Shown here one piece after another: positions 1 to 12,412 of a stretch of DNA of 64,000 nt. The stretch is from Tulasnella sp. 424 (lineage: Eukaryota; Basidiomycota; Agaricomycetes; Cantharellales; Tulasnellaceae). The notes beneath the pieces are model-generated. The model was not told the origin of the DNA. It saw nothing but the letters and a program-made list of their open reading frames with translations, and made no database searches. The DNA is taken from positions 1-64,000 of the forward strand of contig WSUB01000071.1 in NCBI GenBank assembly GCA_019633425.1, in the 5' to 3' direction. The translations under genes were made by a program, and so were the position numbers. Each line of letters starts with the position of its first letter. Position 1 is the first letter of the stretch.

Positions 1-48
1 GACCATGTTGGGTGGTCCCACGCATCCCCCTTTGGGCCGCGAGCCGAA

Positions 49-70
49 GGACTCACTCAACCGTGAGTCC
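49..70. repeat. 8-bp perfect inverted repeat (hairpin) next to a gene breakpoint
   Basis: Arms at 49-56 and 63-70 are perfect reverse complements around a 6-nt loop. The hairpin ends six bases before the point where the left DUF6535 copy starts to match the right copy, so it may mark the rearrangement junction. That link is inference. Confidence 0.55.
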
Positions 71-1557
71 TCGCATGGCTTGTCTACTACCGCAAGCGCG
101 GTGGTGGTGGTCCTGACCGCCAAAGATGGGAACAGCTCAAGCGATTACTCGGCGCTGAGCGATGGCATCTTGAGCTCGTATTGGATGATATCCTTCCTTC
201 CCTTCTCCAGATTGGGCTCATCATTTTCTGCGTTTCTCTCATTCTTTATCTCCACGTTCTTAACCCTTCTATATCCGGCGTCGTAGGGATTCCGGTGTGC
301 TTGGGATTGGCAATTGTTGTCTTGGGCCCGCTCTTTACGGTGTGGGATAGATTCTGCCCGTTCCAAAGCCCTCTTTCGCATTTATTCTCTTGGGTTACCA
401 ATCACGTCCTTTCGTGGTCTGCCAGAATCTGGCGAATAGTCGGGCCTAAGTTATCGCCAATCGTACCAATAATATGGTTGGCGTTGGGGCTTGTCGCATT
501 CTATTTAGGGGTTCTTCTTATCCCAGTTTGGCTCCCTTTCTTTGGCTTTGCCTATCTGGTCGGGCTGCCTGGATCCCGCGACATCGTTTCCGCGTTTTAT
601 GGGTACTTCGGTCACGGTGGCTTAGAACGCCGTAGGGACAATAACCCATCGCAGTCCCAGCATAATCTTAGTGGACTGTTTAAGCAGTTCTTCCGCTCAT
701 TGTTCAGTGGTTATTTTACCGTGTCGACTCTCCGCAGGCCCAAGAACGAAGACACATTCCTACAGGTTGTGGCGCTCAAGCGGACCATCTGCACATCTGA
801 TGATCCTCTCACTCTCCTCTGCGCCACAGCGAACATCTTTACAATCGACGAAACAGGATACCTCGGGGGGCTGTGGAGTGACGAGACATTTCACTCCCGT
901 TTCCTTGAACTGTGCACAAATCCGTATCAGCGAATAGCGCAACTCCTGGGACGTGATCGAATCGAAGCCGCGATCTCTGCAGCGCGACTGTACCGCGGAG
1001 CGTTGTGCCACATATTTCTTTCGCTCGATCCCGCTGACCAGCACTGGCGCTTTCTGGACGGAGAGGTCCCCCAGGAGATTTTCAAGGCAATCATGAGCGA
1101 GCCGCTTGTTGATTCAAGTTGGTTGATTCCACCCGACATGGTTGACGAATGCTCTCCTGCCTTCATCGAGGCCGCGTTGGCTTCGTGGATGCTTCGAGCA
1201 TGTGTGGAATACGTCCCCGTGGAGCGGATTGGGAGACATATTACGACGTATTCGGATTCACTGAGTGTCGCAGACTGGAAGCTTGTATCCCTGATTGTCT
1301 GCATCCTTACGAAATTCCGAGACTCAACCGACCGGATAGGAGTCATCCCAGACAGTCTGCGACCGTATTACTCATCCCCAAAACGTTACGACTCGTCGGG
1401 AGACGTGGAGGTCATCCGCGTAGTACAGCCTCCCCCTACTATCCAGCCTTTCACTCATCAAATTGTAATCAGCCATAACCAGCCAATCTATCATAGTTCG
1501 CCTATCTACCCAGCACCTACCGGTCACCCCATCCAGCCGATCATCGTTTCGCAACCC

Positions 1558-1870
1558 CCCACTGGCGTTTCTATCATTCATCGCCAGATTACTGGTGGGC
1601 CTCCTCAACCAATTATCTCTGAGAGACCAGGAGGAGACCGGCTTTACATGCAAGGGACTGGCCAAAGCGTACCATTGGCCCATACGACGAGTCCAATTCA
1701 ATACACTCCTACTGGTGCAGCGGCTTCGATCGTCGTTGTGGAACCCCAGTCCACTGGCCTTTCTATCACTCAGGATCAGATTACCGGTGGGCCTCCTCGA
1801 TCAATCATCTCTGGGGGGTCAGTAGGAGACCGACTTTACATGCAAACGACTGGCCAAACCATACCGTTCC
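1558..1870 (+). repeat. Tandem coding repeat, period 192 bp
   Basis: Two in-frame units start at 1558 and 1750. Each codes for an STG..I...QITGGPP..II block followed by a GDRLYMQ..TGQ block. The right-hand paralogue has only one unit (about 9190-9310), so this copy gained one or the other lost one. Confidence 0.7.
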
Positions 1871-3124
1871 AACGAATTCAAAGCGAGCAACAGGTAGGTG
1901 TGCCGATTCGAATCTTACGGAATCGAACCAACCGTCAGTGTTCAGCCAGTGTTCAGCCCATTGAGACGCTTCAGGTCCTATACGTACCCGGTCCACGAAG
2001 TCTCAATTGAAGCAAACGACATGCTTAACCGCTCGTGGCCCCCCATATTAAACATCGCAGAATTACGATCTGCGTACACACGGTAAGCTTGGAATATTCT
2101 CCCTGCGTCACGGATCACTAAATAGTACTTTAATAGGAACGTAGAAATGACCCTAACAGCCCTAGAAGAAGTGGCTATAGACTTGGCAAGACAGCGATAT
2201 GCGGGCGATCTGGATTGTCACCGAATTCTGCTGAACATCCTGAGATGCGCAAGAGAAATCACCTTTGATGAGAGCCGATACCCAAATACTAGAGTCCGAG
2301 ATAAACTTGGACTCTTAGATATCGCCGAACAAGTGTTGAGAATCGAGGACATTCCCGTTCAAGTTCGGGCTACAGCGACGATGCTACGAATGGATTGTGT
2401 CACAATGTTGCGACTCCGCTTCATGACAGAAGGCGCCAGGAGAAAGTAGGTGGCGTTTTCAATGAACTCAGCTCGTATAATGATCTTATGGGTTGCCCAG
2501 AATACCTTCAGACCTCCTTGTCCTTCTTGGAAACTTTTTCTTCAAGCTGAGAGCAAGAGGCGACGGTTCTCAGCTCTCGAATGAAGAGGATTTGCTCGTT
2601 CTTCAGCTATTCGGGCCCCTCCTGCGAGAGTTGTACAGCTACCCCACCAATGTATGGAAGATAAATGATCGATCACTCTGGGGTTCCCCCATGGCACAAC
2701 TGGAGAATCTTTGCGACGAAGTTCGCCAAGTTTATCATCAGTTCCGGGCCAAGGTAGAGAAAGGCTTCCCAGCGTTCCAGGCACGTCTCTCTTAATGCCT
2801 AATATCCTTCTCACTGAGGCTTACAAATATATTGCATAGGGCGACGGGCAATGCAACAGAGATCCGGAAATTTCGTGGTGTCATCGAAGGGAGGAACTCG
2901 ATCTTGATTTACCGGCGCAGCAATTTTCCGGACGAGATTCTCTGAGCTTCCAACGAGTTAACTTGCCCGAGGAGAGCTCTATGGCAGATGATGACTGGAC
3001 TGGCTTGAGGCCAATCTGGCATGATGTGATGCCGGTTTCTTTCCCCATTCCAATCCCTCGGACTCCCTACATCCCAGATATTTTGCCACCATATCCTCCG
3101 TCAGTTCCTATTCCCATTCCAACC

Positions 3125-3400
3125 TGGACGGCTCCGCAGACTCCCACATTCCAAGTTATTATGCCGCCAGGTTCTCCCATTCAACCCCCCCTTCTAGTTA
3201 ATAGGCAGCCTCGGCGTTCAGACGATGATCGATCCCTCGCGTTGGAGTCCCTAATCTGGACGGCTCCGCCGACTTCCCAAATCCCAGCTACTGTGCTACC
3301 ATATGTTCCAGGTTCACCCATTCAACCTCCCATTCTAGCTAATAGTCAGTCACAGGTTTCAGATGATGATCGATCCCTCGCTTCCGAGTCCCATGGCACC
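3125..3400 (+). repeat. Tandem coding repeat in the Pro-rich tail, period 132 bp
   Basis: Units start at 3125 and 3257. Each codes for WTAP, then PGSPIQPP, then SDDDRSLA. The other paralogue carries a different tail repeat of 108 bp. Confidence 0.65.
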
Positions 3401-3535
3401 GTAGATGGAACTGTATAATTCTCCAGCATCATCGATACTAGTCCCCATTCACTGCGTTGAATAGATATGGCAATGTGCATGTTTTTGATAATAGCCTGGA
3501 TAGTAGTTGGAGGGGCACAAAGTGTGCGCGCGAAG

Positions 3536-3581
3536 CGTGGCCAATCCATTACAGCGTATACGCTGTAATGGATTGGCCACG
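3536..3581. repeat. Perfect 46-bp palindrome without spacer
   Basis: All 23 base pairs match around the centre at 3558/3559; the next pair (3535/3582) fails. It lies about 120 bp after the left DUF6535 stop. The aligned flank of the right copy (10981-11015) lacks the second arm, so the palindrome arose after the duplication, for example by a fold-back template switch. Confidence 0.9.
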
Positions 3582-4131
3582 ACTACGTAGTGCAAATTCG
3601 AGGACAATGCTCCCCTGCCTCGGACTGGCATTCATGTGACTGCCCTCGGTCCGAGCAGATACAAATTATTGGATGTAGGAGCAACTGTCAAATTCGATAA
3701 GTAAAATTATGCTCTGCATTTCATGAGCGGTTTTTGTGGTTCCGCCGTGAAACAGATTACGCTCAATTTATCGTAGGTTAAGCTCCTTTAGAGAGACGCC
3801 GATTGTTCGTGTGACCCCGCTTCTGCGGTCAGTGCAAGGAGGATTTTGGGAAGTTGTGAGATCTCGCGCTGGTGGTTGGTGACCTAGGTACTAGAGTGGC
3901 TGAGACTTTGAGGAGGAGACGACGTTGAGATGCGGGCAATGGGAAGTTCTCGGTTCGAGAGCGCTAAATTCGGCAGGGCAAAAACAAAGACAATCCGCAC
4001 CGGTATCGGGTGAAACTCATGCAACCAGTTTCAGTTGGGTTTAACACAATTTTTTTTAGCTGCAACGCTAAGAGGGACTAAGGATCTGTGGGCGACCAGT
4101 CGAGACTCGAAGTAGGTTTTTGTAGCCTTTG

Positions 4132-4290
4132 ACCAGCGCCTTCGCGTCCGTTGCGCACTACAGTCCCGAAGAGCTCTATGAGCAAGAGAAAGAAAGCCGA
4201 AAGAGTTTCGTCACTGAACTTTTGGTTCTCGAGGCGGCGTTCGAGGGTGACCCTGAGCTTGTTTCATTAGCTTCCTTCGACTCCTAGAAC
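4132..4290 (+). other. Possible coding relic, no start
   Basis: One frame is open and reads like protein (contains SPEELYEQEKES and SFVTELLVLEAAFEGDPEL, rich in Glu and Leu) before a stop at 4285-4287. There is no start codon and no recognisable family. It could be the last exon of a decayed gene or chance. Confidence 0.25.
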
Positions 4291-4900
4291 GTATCTGCGG
4301 CGTTTGATCCACTTCAAACGAGAGAAGGAGTAGGTTCAAGTCGTCGTAAAAGCCCAGAGAGTGAGAACATACGTGCGTCTGTTATTTCACCAATGACGTA
4401 ATCCGGCCGGATCCGTTCGTCTCGAGTAGCTTATCATACGCGGTGATAATGCCTTTGGTGTCACGCTTAGCGCGTCCAAGGATCGGTAGTCCAGGTATTC
4501 AGTCAGGCCAAAGATATATAGGAATGCAGCGTACTACTCACAATTTGTTCTCCGAAGGAGGAGCATACTTTCTTCCTGTCAGGCTCAACTTCCCCGCCGC
4601 GCATACGAGCAATTTCGTTCTCGACGTTAGCCCTACGGAAAAGTTCGTTAGTCCATAGTTTTTGCCCAGCAAAGGAAAATGATAAATGCACAGCATATCC
4701 GCTGCTTCAGCTCTCAACGCTACTAGTTCGCTTTCAGCGGTTTCAGCAAAACTAAAAATTTTGCGCGTAATGGCCGTTGAACGTGATGAGCCTTTGACGT
4801 GCCTTCAGCTAATAAATGCCGAGCTAAGTTAAGATGAAATCGAGCCAGACTAAGAGCCCCTACTTTCTACCGCTTTCAAGATTGCTTGAAGTCTGTTTGA

Positions 4901-5203
4901 ATGTCGCGGCCTCAGACGGGCCGCGTCCGCAGGGTCCCAATCTCCACTAACCCGGATGTCCCGCTTTCTTCAGTCGTTTCGGAGATTTCCTCCATCATGT
5001 CGCTATCAACCATTTCTACCTCAGACGACGGATTCGCCTTGGCGCGACGTGTGGTGGAATGCTTGGTAGACGTGGTGCCGGTGGCGACTGACGAAATTCA
5101 TCAACAACCGGCCGGACGCGCCGACGGAGCTCTCAAACTCATACCAACTACTTTTTTGGCCATCTATACGTACGTGAATGCTTTGATGGGTGCCTTTGGA
5201 TAG
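4901..5203 (+). other. Possible hypothetical protein or relic, 100 aa
   Basis: ATG-initiated frame with a Ser-rich N-terminus and then a hydrophobic, helix-like stretch (VVECLVDVVPVA). The composition looks coding and a splice continuation past 5190 is possible, but no domain is recognised. It could be a fragment of one of the large fungal signalling proteins; I cannot assign it. Confidence 0.25.
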
Positions 5204-7143
5204 ACACAGGTGGGCAATGTTTTGGCGGGATGGGAGACAAAGCTGGATGCTTGCTTACTTATTCAGCACAAGTAAACAAACACCGTGACGGAGGTGTGAT
5301 GCACCACTGGCGTCACCCAAAAGGCTCGACTCATTACACTAACAGATGCTGACGTGCATTATCGATTCTGACTTCAGTGATATCGGAGAATGGAAACTTA
5401 CGAATAATCGATGTCTTAAGGAAACATACACCGGTCTAATTCCCCATTCCCTCGTCCCTATCGAAGCTAACCCTCATTTACGAAGTCTCGTCAACACCTA
5501 GTGCGGCGTTTTAATGTGCCTAGCTTGGTTTACAGATGGTCGTTTCGTGGCGGTTTGTCTCTCAAGCTCTTGTTCTCTTCGACACGCGGCTGAAACGACT
5601 TGATGAAGATAGGTCGGCGGGCAAGATGACCTCGTCACAATCCACTCTTCGCAAGAACAACGCGTCATCGCTCGCTCTTTCCTTCGTTCCCGGTCTCGTT
5701 TTCTAACCGCTTTGTTGTGATGGGAGGACGCATCGGTTCGCGAGTGTCGGAGAAGTATGTCTTGTTGCATTTGCCAGCTCACGAGCCGAACATTCATTTT
5801 TGCAGTTGGACACTTCTTCGGGAACGCTCCACCCACCGTATCAGTCGCTCACGCCCACCGAAAGTCGATATTATCGCAGTACTCTCTGGTATTGAGGGGC
5901 GCTCCGGGAAGAACTAGCTTCGACGTCAGGGATCCGTTCGTCTGGGGTTCAGTGTTGCAGGCGCCCTGAGAATGAGCGCTGACATATACCACCCCACACC
6001 ATCGAGGAATGAGGTCGCGGTAGCCCAGCCTGGTCTTATAAGGGGGATAAAAACCCTTCACGGGTCTCTGCAAACGCGGAATAAAGTACCGTGTCGCCGA
6101 CGCTCGTCTTATTTGCCCATACTAGGTCAAATCCATCGAAGGCAACCTTCCTCTCATCGATTAGCATCACTGTCAACGCGATTTTCAAAGATTCGAGACC
6201 GGGGATAAGCAAGGTGTGGACGAGACCTGCTCCTCCCGTGAGGTGTGCGAGGAGGGTGAAAGGCGGGGGTGCGGGGGGAAGATGAAGGAGTTTGCTGGGG
6301 AGGGTCATGGAGGTCCGACCGCGGCGCGCGTTGATCAAAAGTACCAACTTCTCGCATATAAGGAGCTGAGTTGGGCGAGGTGGTGGGTTTCTCAGCCGTT
6401 AGAACACCAAAAGAGGTGAGGTCGATTCAAGTGGTTGGCATAAAAGTCGGCTTTGGAGTTTGAACCTTAGTGAGGAAAATGGATCGCAAATGGTGGATTC
6501 TAATATATTGAGGATGTCGTATAGACTGGCTCAGAAGATTTGGGTCATGGAACGTGGGCGCGGTGGCACAAGACCGACAGCAAATTCGCAAGAAATCAAT
6601 TGGTTGCTCGTTCGTTCCACGGACGCCCAAGGAAAAGACCTGGTTCGCAGTTGGGCGCACAAAGGCTTAAGCCGGGCGCTCAAACTGACATTAACCTTAA
6701 ATGACCGAAAAAAATCCAACCTGTAAAAGGATTTAAAGCCTCCAGTCCCCAACCTACGAGGCGGCCTAAGAGTGATGGGCTGTAGCGCCGTCCTGCATTG
6801 TTTTCGCTCCAGTTCTCCTAACTAGACGTACTTCTCATTTGCAACCCCGAGAATCCGATAGGCCACAGGCCGCAACCTGCATGGTAACGATTATCAAGAC
6901 CCGCTTGCCTTGGTGTTCGGCCGCGCGGGCTGAGCAGGAAGAGAATATGTGATGGGATGGGCAGTATCCGGGGTCCCTGCCCCCGTGTACCTTTCGACTT
7001 GCACAATAATCCCTCCCACATCATCCTCGTGTTTCGGTTCTTTCTTTCTCACCTCCGCAACCACTCCCTTTCACTTTTCTCCTGATTCTGACTCTACCCA
7101 TTTCCTCAAAACCTTCCAGGCCACCTCAGAAGAGGTATCCAGA

Positions 7144-10100
7144 ATGACCACAGTTGCTGCTGGTGCCCTTAATCAAATTCCGTTCGGAGTCCCAGATCCG
7201 CCCCGCGAGTTTGGACAAGATGGCGGCAGATTTTACCGCTTGTACGACAACCTCGCCGAAGAAATCGATGATGATCTGACAAAAGGACTCAAGGAACAGC
7301 TCGATGGCCTTCTCATCTTTGTAAGCGGAGACATCAACCTATTTCTGACCTGTGCGTTTTAACGTTACCCACTTTGCAATAGGCTGGTCTTTTCGCGGGC
7401 GTCAATTCCGCCTTCCTCGCTCTGACCCTTCCTCTCCTTTCGGCGGATCCTGCCGACGATACGAACGCGCTGCTGGCGCAGAATAATGCAATCTTGATGC
7501 AATTGATGCAAGGCCGGAACGATACGGGCCTCGGCAGTTCTGCCCTCCCATCAACATCATTCTCTCCCTCTCATGGCATTTTCACTGTCAATGTTCTCTT
7601 TTCATTCAGCTTGTCGCTCGCCATCATATCTTCATTTCTTGCAGTGCTGGGCCGTCAGTGGCTCGTTTACTACCGTAAACGCAGCGGTGGTGGTCCTGAC
7701 CGCCAAAGATGGGAGCAGCTCAGGCGATTCCTCGGCGCTGAGCGATGGCGTCTTGAACTCGTATTGGATGATATCCTTCCTTCCCTCCTCCAGATTGGGC
7801 TCATCATTTTCTGCGTTTCTCTCATTCTTTATCTCCACGTTCTCAACCCTTCGATATCCCGCATCGTAGGGATTCCTATGTGCTTGGGATTGGCAATTTT
7901 TGTGTTGGGCGCACTCTTTACAGTGTGGGATAGATTCTGCCCGTTCCAAAGTCCCCTTTCGCATTTATTCTGTTGGGTTACCAATCACGTCCTTTTATGG
8001 TCTGCCAGAATCTGGCGCATCGTCTGGCCCAAGTTATTGCCACTCGTACCATTCATATTGTTGGCGTTGGGGCTTCTCGCATTCTATGTCGGGGTTCTTC
8101 TTCTCCCAGTTTGGCTCCCTTTCCTTGGCTTTGCCTATCTGGTCGGGTTGCCCGGTTCGTCGATATCCCGCGACCTCGTATCCGCGTTTTCGAGTTGCTT
8201 GGGTGATTTAGCAGGCCGCAGGGACAACAGCCCCTCGCAGTCCCAGCATAATATCAGTGGACTGCTTAAGCGGTTCTTCCGCTCCTTGTTTCGTGGTTAT
8301 TTTACCGTGTCGACCCTCCGCGGGCCAAAGAACGAAGTCACATTCCTACAAGTTGTGGCGCTCAAGCGGGCCATCTGCACATCTGATGATCCTCTCACTC
8401 TTCTCTGCGCCACAGCGAACATCTTTACAATCGACGAAACCCGGTACCTCGAGGGACTGTGGAGTGACGAGATGTTTCACTCCCGTTTCCTTGAACTGTG
8501 CACAAATCCATATCAGCGGATAGTGCAGCTTCTGGGACGCGATCGAATCGAAGCCGCGACCTCTGCAGCGCGGCTGTACCGCGGAGCGTTGTGCCACATA
8601 TTTCTTTCGCTCGATCCCCCCAACGGGTACTTGGTTTTCGAGGATCCAAAGGTCCCCGAAGACATTTTCCAGGCAATTATGAGCGAGCCACTTGTTGATC
8701 CAAGCTGGTTGATTCCACCTGAGATGGTGTACGGATGCTCTCCTGCCCTCATCGAGGCTGCGTTGGCGTCGTGGATGCTTCGAGCATGCGTGGAATACGT
8801 CCCCGTGGAGCGCATTGGGAACCATATTACGGAGTACTCAGATTCACTGAGTGCCTCAGACTGGAAGCTTGTATCCCTGATTATCTACATCCTTACAAGA
8901 TTCCCCCACTCATCCGATCGGGTAGAAATCATCCAAGACGGGCCGCGACCGTTTTACTCATCCCCAAAACGCTACGACACGGTGGGAAGCGTAATGACCG
9001 CAGGACTCCCTCTTTTCACCCAGCCTTTCGCCGGCCAGCCAGTCATAGTCCGCCAACCTGCTCCTCAACATGAACAACAGTTCATTCAGACAACCGGCGT
9101 CCCCATATACCCCGTCCAGTCAACCGGTCATGTAGTTGGTTCGCCCCTCTACGGAGTTGGTACCGGTCACCCCATCGCTGCGCAACCCACTGGCATACTC
9201 CCAACTCCTAGCATTCAGGGCCAGATTACTGGTGGGCCTCCTCAACCAATCGTCTTCGAGGGTTCAGTAGGAGACCGCTTTTATGTGCAAGGGACCGGCC
9301 AAACCGTACCGCTAGCCTATACGACGGGCCCAAATCGACCCATTTACACCGGTCCGCATACAGGGGAGGGCCCCTTTATGACAGAGCGAGTCCCAACCGG
9401 GCAACAGGTATGTGGCGGTATACCGATTCGAATTCTGCTTCCTCACGGAATCGAACCAACCATCGTTGTTCAGCAAATGTTCAGCCCATTCAGACGCTCC
9501 ACTGGCAGGTCCTATACGTACCCACTCCACGAAGTCTCAGTCGACGTAAACGACATGTTTACCCGCTCATTGGCCCCCGTATTAAACATCAGAGAATTGC
9601 GATCTGCGTACACGCGGTAAGCTTGGAATGCTCTTCGTGCGTCATGGATTACTAAATAGGGCTTTAATAGGAGCGTGGGGATGACTCTAACAGCCCTAGA
9701 GGAAGTGGCTATAGACTTAGCAAGACAGCAGTACGCAGCCGATCTGGATTCTCACCGGATTCTGCTGAACATCTTGAGATGTGCAAGAGAAATTATCATC
9801 GATGAGAGCCGATACCCAAATACTAGGGTCCGAGATAAACTTGGGCTCTTGGATATCGCCGAACAAGTGTTGAGAATCGAGGACATTCCCGTCCAAGTCC
9901 GGGCTACAGCGACGATGCTGCGAATGGATTGTGTCGCAATGCTGCGGCTCCGCTTCATGACAGGAGACGCCCGGAGAAAGTAGGTATTGTTCTCAATTCC
10001 AGTAATTCGCATGCTAATATTCTGAGCCGCCTAGATTACCTTCAGACCTTCTTGTCCTTCTTGGAAACCTTTTCTTCAAGCTGAGGACCGGAGGCGACAG

Positions 10101-10865
10101 TTCTCAGCTCTCAAATGAAGAAGATTTGCTCGTGCTTCAGCTATTCGGGCCCCTCCTGCGAGAGTTGTACAGCTATCCCACCAATGTATGGAAGATAAAT
10201 GATCGATACCTTTGGGGTTCGAATTCCCCCGTGGCACAACTGAAAAATCTTTGCGACGACGTTCGCCAAGTTTATCATCAGTTCAGGGCCAAGGTAGATA
10301 GAGCCTTCCGAGCATTCCAGGCACGTCTCTCTTAATTCCTAGTATACTTCCCACTAAGGCTTACAAAACTATTGTCTAGAGCGACGGACAATGCAACCGA
10401 GATCCGGAAATTTCGTGGTGTCATCGGAGGGAGGAACTAGACCTTGATTTACCGGCACAGCATTTTTCGGAACGGGATCCTTTGAGCGTCCAACGATTCA
10501 ACTTCCCTGACGAAAGCGCGATGATTGATGATGACTCGACTTGCGTGAGGCCGATCTGGCGTGCGGACTCGCGAGCTTCATCTCCTATTCCAATCTGGAT
10601 GGCTCCGAGTCCGCCGGCTCCGTGGCCTCGCCCACTCCAGGGTATTGTGGAGGAATCCTCTCTAGCATCATCAAACGATGGTCAATCATCTCCCATTCCA
10701 ATCTGGATGACGGCTCCCCCACTCCAGGGTATTGTGGAAGAAGATTCTCCGCCCTTACCCATTCAGCCCTCCCTTCCACTCGTAGTTGATAGTCCGCCAC
10801 AGCTTTCAGATGATGGCCGATCCCTCGCGTCCGAGTCCCATGGCACCGTAGATAGAACTGTATAA
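7144..10865 (+). CDS. DUF6535 domain-containing membrane protein, complete copy
   Basis: Six exons: 7144-7320, 7383-9407, 9474-9616, 9671-9979, 10035-10293 and 10380-10865, giving about 1132 aa. The N-terminus has the DUF6535 pattern: an acidic helix (FYRLYDNLAEEID), then LLIFAGLFAGVNSAFLAL as first membrane helix across the exon 1/2 join. Further hydrophobic segments follow (FSFSLSLAIISSFLAVLG, IGLIIFCVSLILYL, a double segment near 8020-8150). A globular region, a TG/ITGGPP-rich linker and a Pro-rich tail complete it. The 66-nt intron at 9408-9473 is a stop-free multiple of three; it is called because the paralogue has 52 nt there yet stays in frame only if spliced. Retaining the last intron would end the protein at 10335 instead. 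These proteins are expanded in mushroom-forming fungi; role unknown. Start at 7144 is the ATG before the conserved region. Confidence 0.8.
10581..10760 (+). repeat. Tandem coding repeat in the Pro-rich tail, period 108 bp
   Basis: Units begin at 10581 and 10689. Each codes for SSPIPIWM, then PLQGIVEE. They are unrelated in phase and content to the 132-bp tail repeat of the left copy, so the tails grew independently. Confidence 0.65.
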
Positions 10866-11864
10866 TTCTCCAACACCATCAAGCCAAATCCCCATTTACT
10901 GCGTCTTACTATACATTACGATGTGCTTGCATTTGGCAATAATCTTGCTAGTAGTCGTAGAGCTACAAGGTACGCCCGCTAAGCGCCGCTAATGTATCAC
11001 CACGTATATACTGCAAATCCGAGAACAATGGTCCTCCGCCTTGGATTAGCATTCGTTCGACTTGCCTCGATCCGAGCATGTAGGCATTCGCGAATGTAGG
11101 AGGAACTGTAAACTTCGATAAGTAAAATTATGTTAGGCATTCCATGAGCGGGTTTTGAACCGTGGTTTCAACCAGCTCGCTGCAACTTCGTATGCCACCA
11201 GAACCACTAAACTATCCCCCATGTGGAGGCGTATCCGAATCAAGAGCGTTGCGGGAGAATATGCGTGAAGTAATGGATTCCCCGAGGCTTGGCCTCTCCG
11301 GATTGCTCGTTGACGTCCCACGTATGTCAGGACGTCCGTTGTGACGCTGAGATTGAACCTTGGTTTATTGTACGTTGAGCTCACTCAAGGAGGGGCTGAT
11401 CATGCTGCAGAAGACAAGGTCTGGCTGAGGCCCATGTGAGTTATTCTGACTGTAGATTTTGACTTTGTTGAGCCGCTCACACAGTACCTGGGAGACACCG
11501 ATTGCTATTGGAGCGATTGGGAGACGCTAAAAGATATCCCTCACATCTGACGTGGAGAAGATTTCAAGCGAGTGCTTAAGGCCCGAGCACACTCAGACTA
11601 CTCCACCTGAAGTCCAGTACTGATTCACTCTTTTCTCATACGAGTATCTCACAGGAGACTAGGAAGCTTCTCAGGCTTCCCCCTCACAAGCGTCAGATCT
11701 AATATCAGGCTGACTCGCCTCTTACTATGTCGTGTAAGATGATAAGAAGGGGTATACTATTGGAATCTAAGAGAAGTCCAGTTTCCAAACAAATTAAAGA
11801 GCGAGCGGTATTGTTAAATCATGATGGGGGGGGGGTGATGAAGGACCTGGAGATCTTTGCCAGA
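10866..11864. other. Intergenic, 3' flank of DUF6535 copy
   Basis: The segment to about 11160 aligns with the flank of the left copy. The rest shows no gene. A 10-nt G run lies at 11826-11835. Confidence 0.6.
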
Positions 11865-12412
11865 TCATCCCTGTTCCTGTCTACATTCGGGAAACGATGC
11901 GATACCACCCAGCAATAAGCCGATGGCAATCATGGAAGTGGCTAAAGCCGAAATTTTGATAGTTCGTTCGAGATCAAGGTTCCATTTTGAAAGCACGATG
12001 GTTTTCCCTTCATGCTCGACACTCGGCTCCCACTCGGGTTCCATTTCGAGATCCTCGGACAGCATACTGAATATAAACGCAAATATAGCAACTATTGTGC
12101 TTCCGAGGGAAAGTGTTTGGGATAAGCGGAACTCCGAACGAGGCAGAATAGCGAGGAAGAAGAGTGTTTGGGCCCCGATACCCATTGTGAATTGATTCTG
12201 AACGAAAGACGTCATCACTGATAAACACGCCACATAAGTCGATACAAGAAGCCTAAATGGACCTACTAGTGTCATTAAATCTGTTCGGCCGCATCGGGAT
12301 AGCATAGGATCAAGCAGGGAGAATGCTGGCATGGGGGTGGTGCTAAGAGCGATGAATACAAGAGGCTAGATTAGCAAAAATCGTTATAGATATCATGTAT
12401 GAGGCTCTTACT
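11865..12412 (-). CDS. Small four-helix membrane protein, hypothetical
   Basis: Coding frame 12332 to 11865, 155 aa. Four hydrophobic segments: about residues 20-43, 47-63, 73-92 and 126-147. An acidic, charged loop (SEDLEMEPEWEPSVEHEG) lies between the third and fourth. The gene has a plausible 5' untranslated leader: a TATA-like box at 12479-12484, a leader ending at 12412, and a 46-nt intron 12366-12411 with GTAAGA donor and CTAATCTAG branch/acceptor, then the ATG. The frame upstream of the ATG is open only back to the acceptor, which fits a UTR intron. No family recognised. It faces the DUF6535 gene tail-to-tail but shares no obvious similarity with it. Confidence 0.55.

Larger units (their letters stand above)
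76..3418 (+). pseudogene. 5'-truncated DUF6535-family membrane protein gene, left copy
   Basis: Homologue of the complete copy at 7144-10865. The match starts abruptly near base 76; upstream there is an in-frame TGA at 64-66 and unrelated sequence. The first exon, and the part of the second coding for the DUF6535 core (LLIFAGLFAG region) and the first membrane helix, are therefore missing. What remains is open when spliced: exons 76-1893, 1946-2082, 2137-2445, 2501-2753 and 2840-3418. It holds two hydrophobic blocks (near 190-290 and 470-570), a globular domain, a Thr/Gly/Pro-rich repeat region and a Pro-rich tail. Without its own start it is probably a relic, unless a promoter and start outside the window rescue it. 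Domain name is from family knowledge; function is unknown. Confidence 0.7.
3582..7143. other. Gene-poor interval between the two DUF6535 genes
   Basis: The first ~165 bases still align with the flank after the right copy (to about 11160). Beyond that no gene is convincing. Possible coding remnants are at 4132-4290 and 4901-5203 on the plus strand and 6036-6347 on the minus strand. None has a complete structure or a family I recognise. Confidence 0.6.

Noticed and set aside
1894..1945. Apparent frameshift near the 3' part of the left DUF6535 copy compared with the right copy
   Set aside because: The length difference (52 versus 66 nt) lies between GTAGGT/GTATGT donors and CAG acceptors in both copies; splicing restores the same frame, so it is an intron.
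2796..2839. Early stop codons after the FQARLS end in both DUF6535 copies (2795 and 10335)
   Set aside because: Both copies have an 86-nt GTAGA...TAG intron covering the stop, and the downstream exon is open and conserved in the same frame. Kept only as a possible retention isoform.
6036..6347. Minus-strand 103-codon frame with hydrophobic stretch (GAGLVHTLLIPGLESLKIAL)
   Set aside because: Overlaps several other frames, no splice structure or family recognised; only mentioned as possible remnant.
11151..11214. tRNA-like gene on the minus strand: A-box-like TAGTTTAGTGG and B-box-like GGTTCAAAACC
   Set aside because: The D-stem and most of the T-stem do not pair and no anticodon loop could be placed; at best a pol III-like relic.
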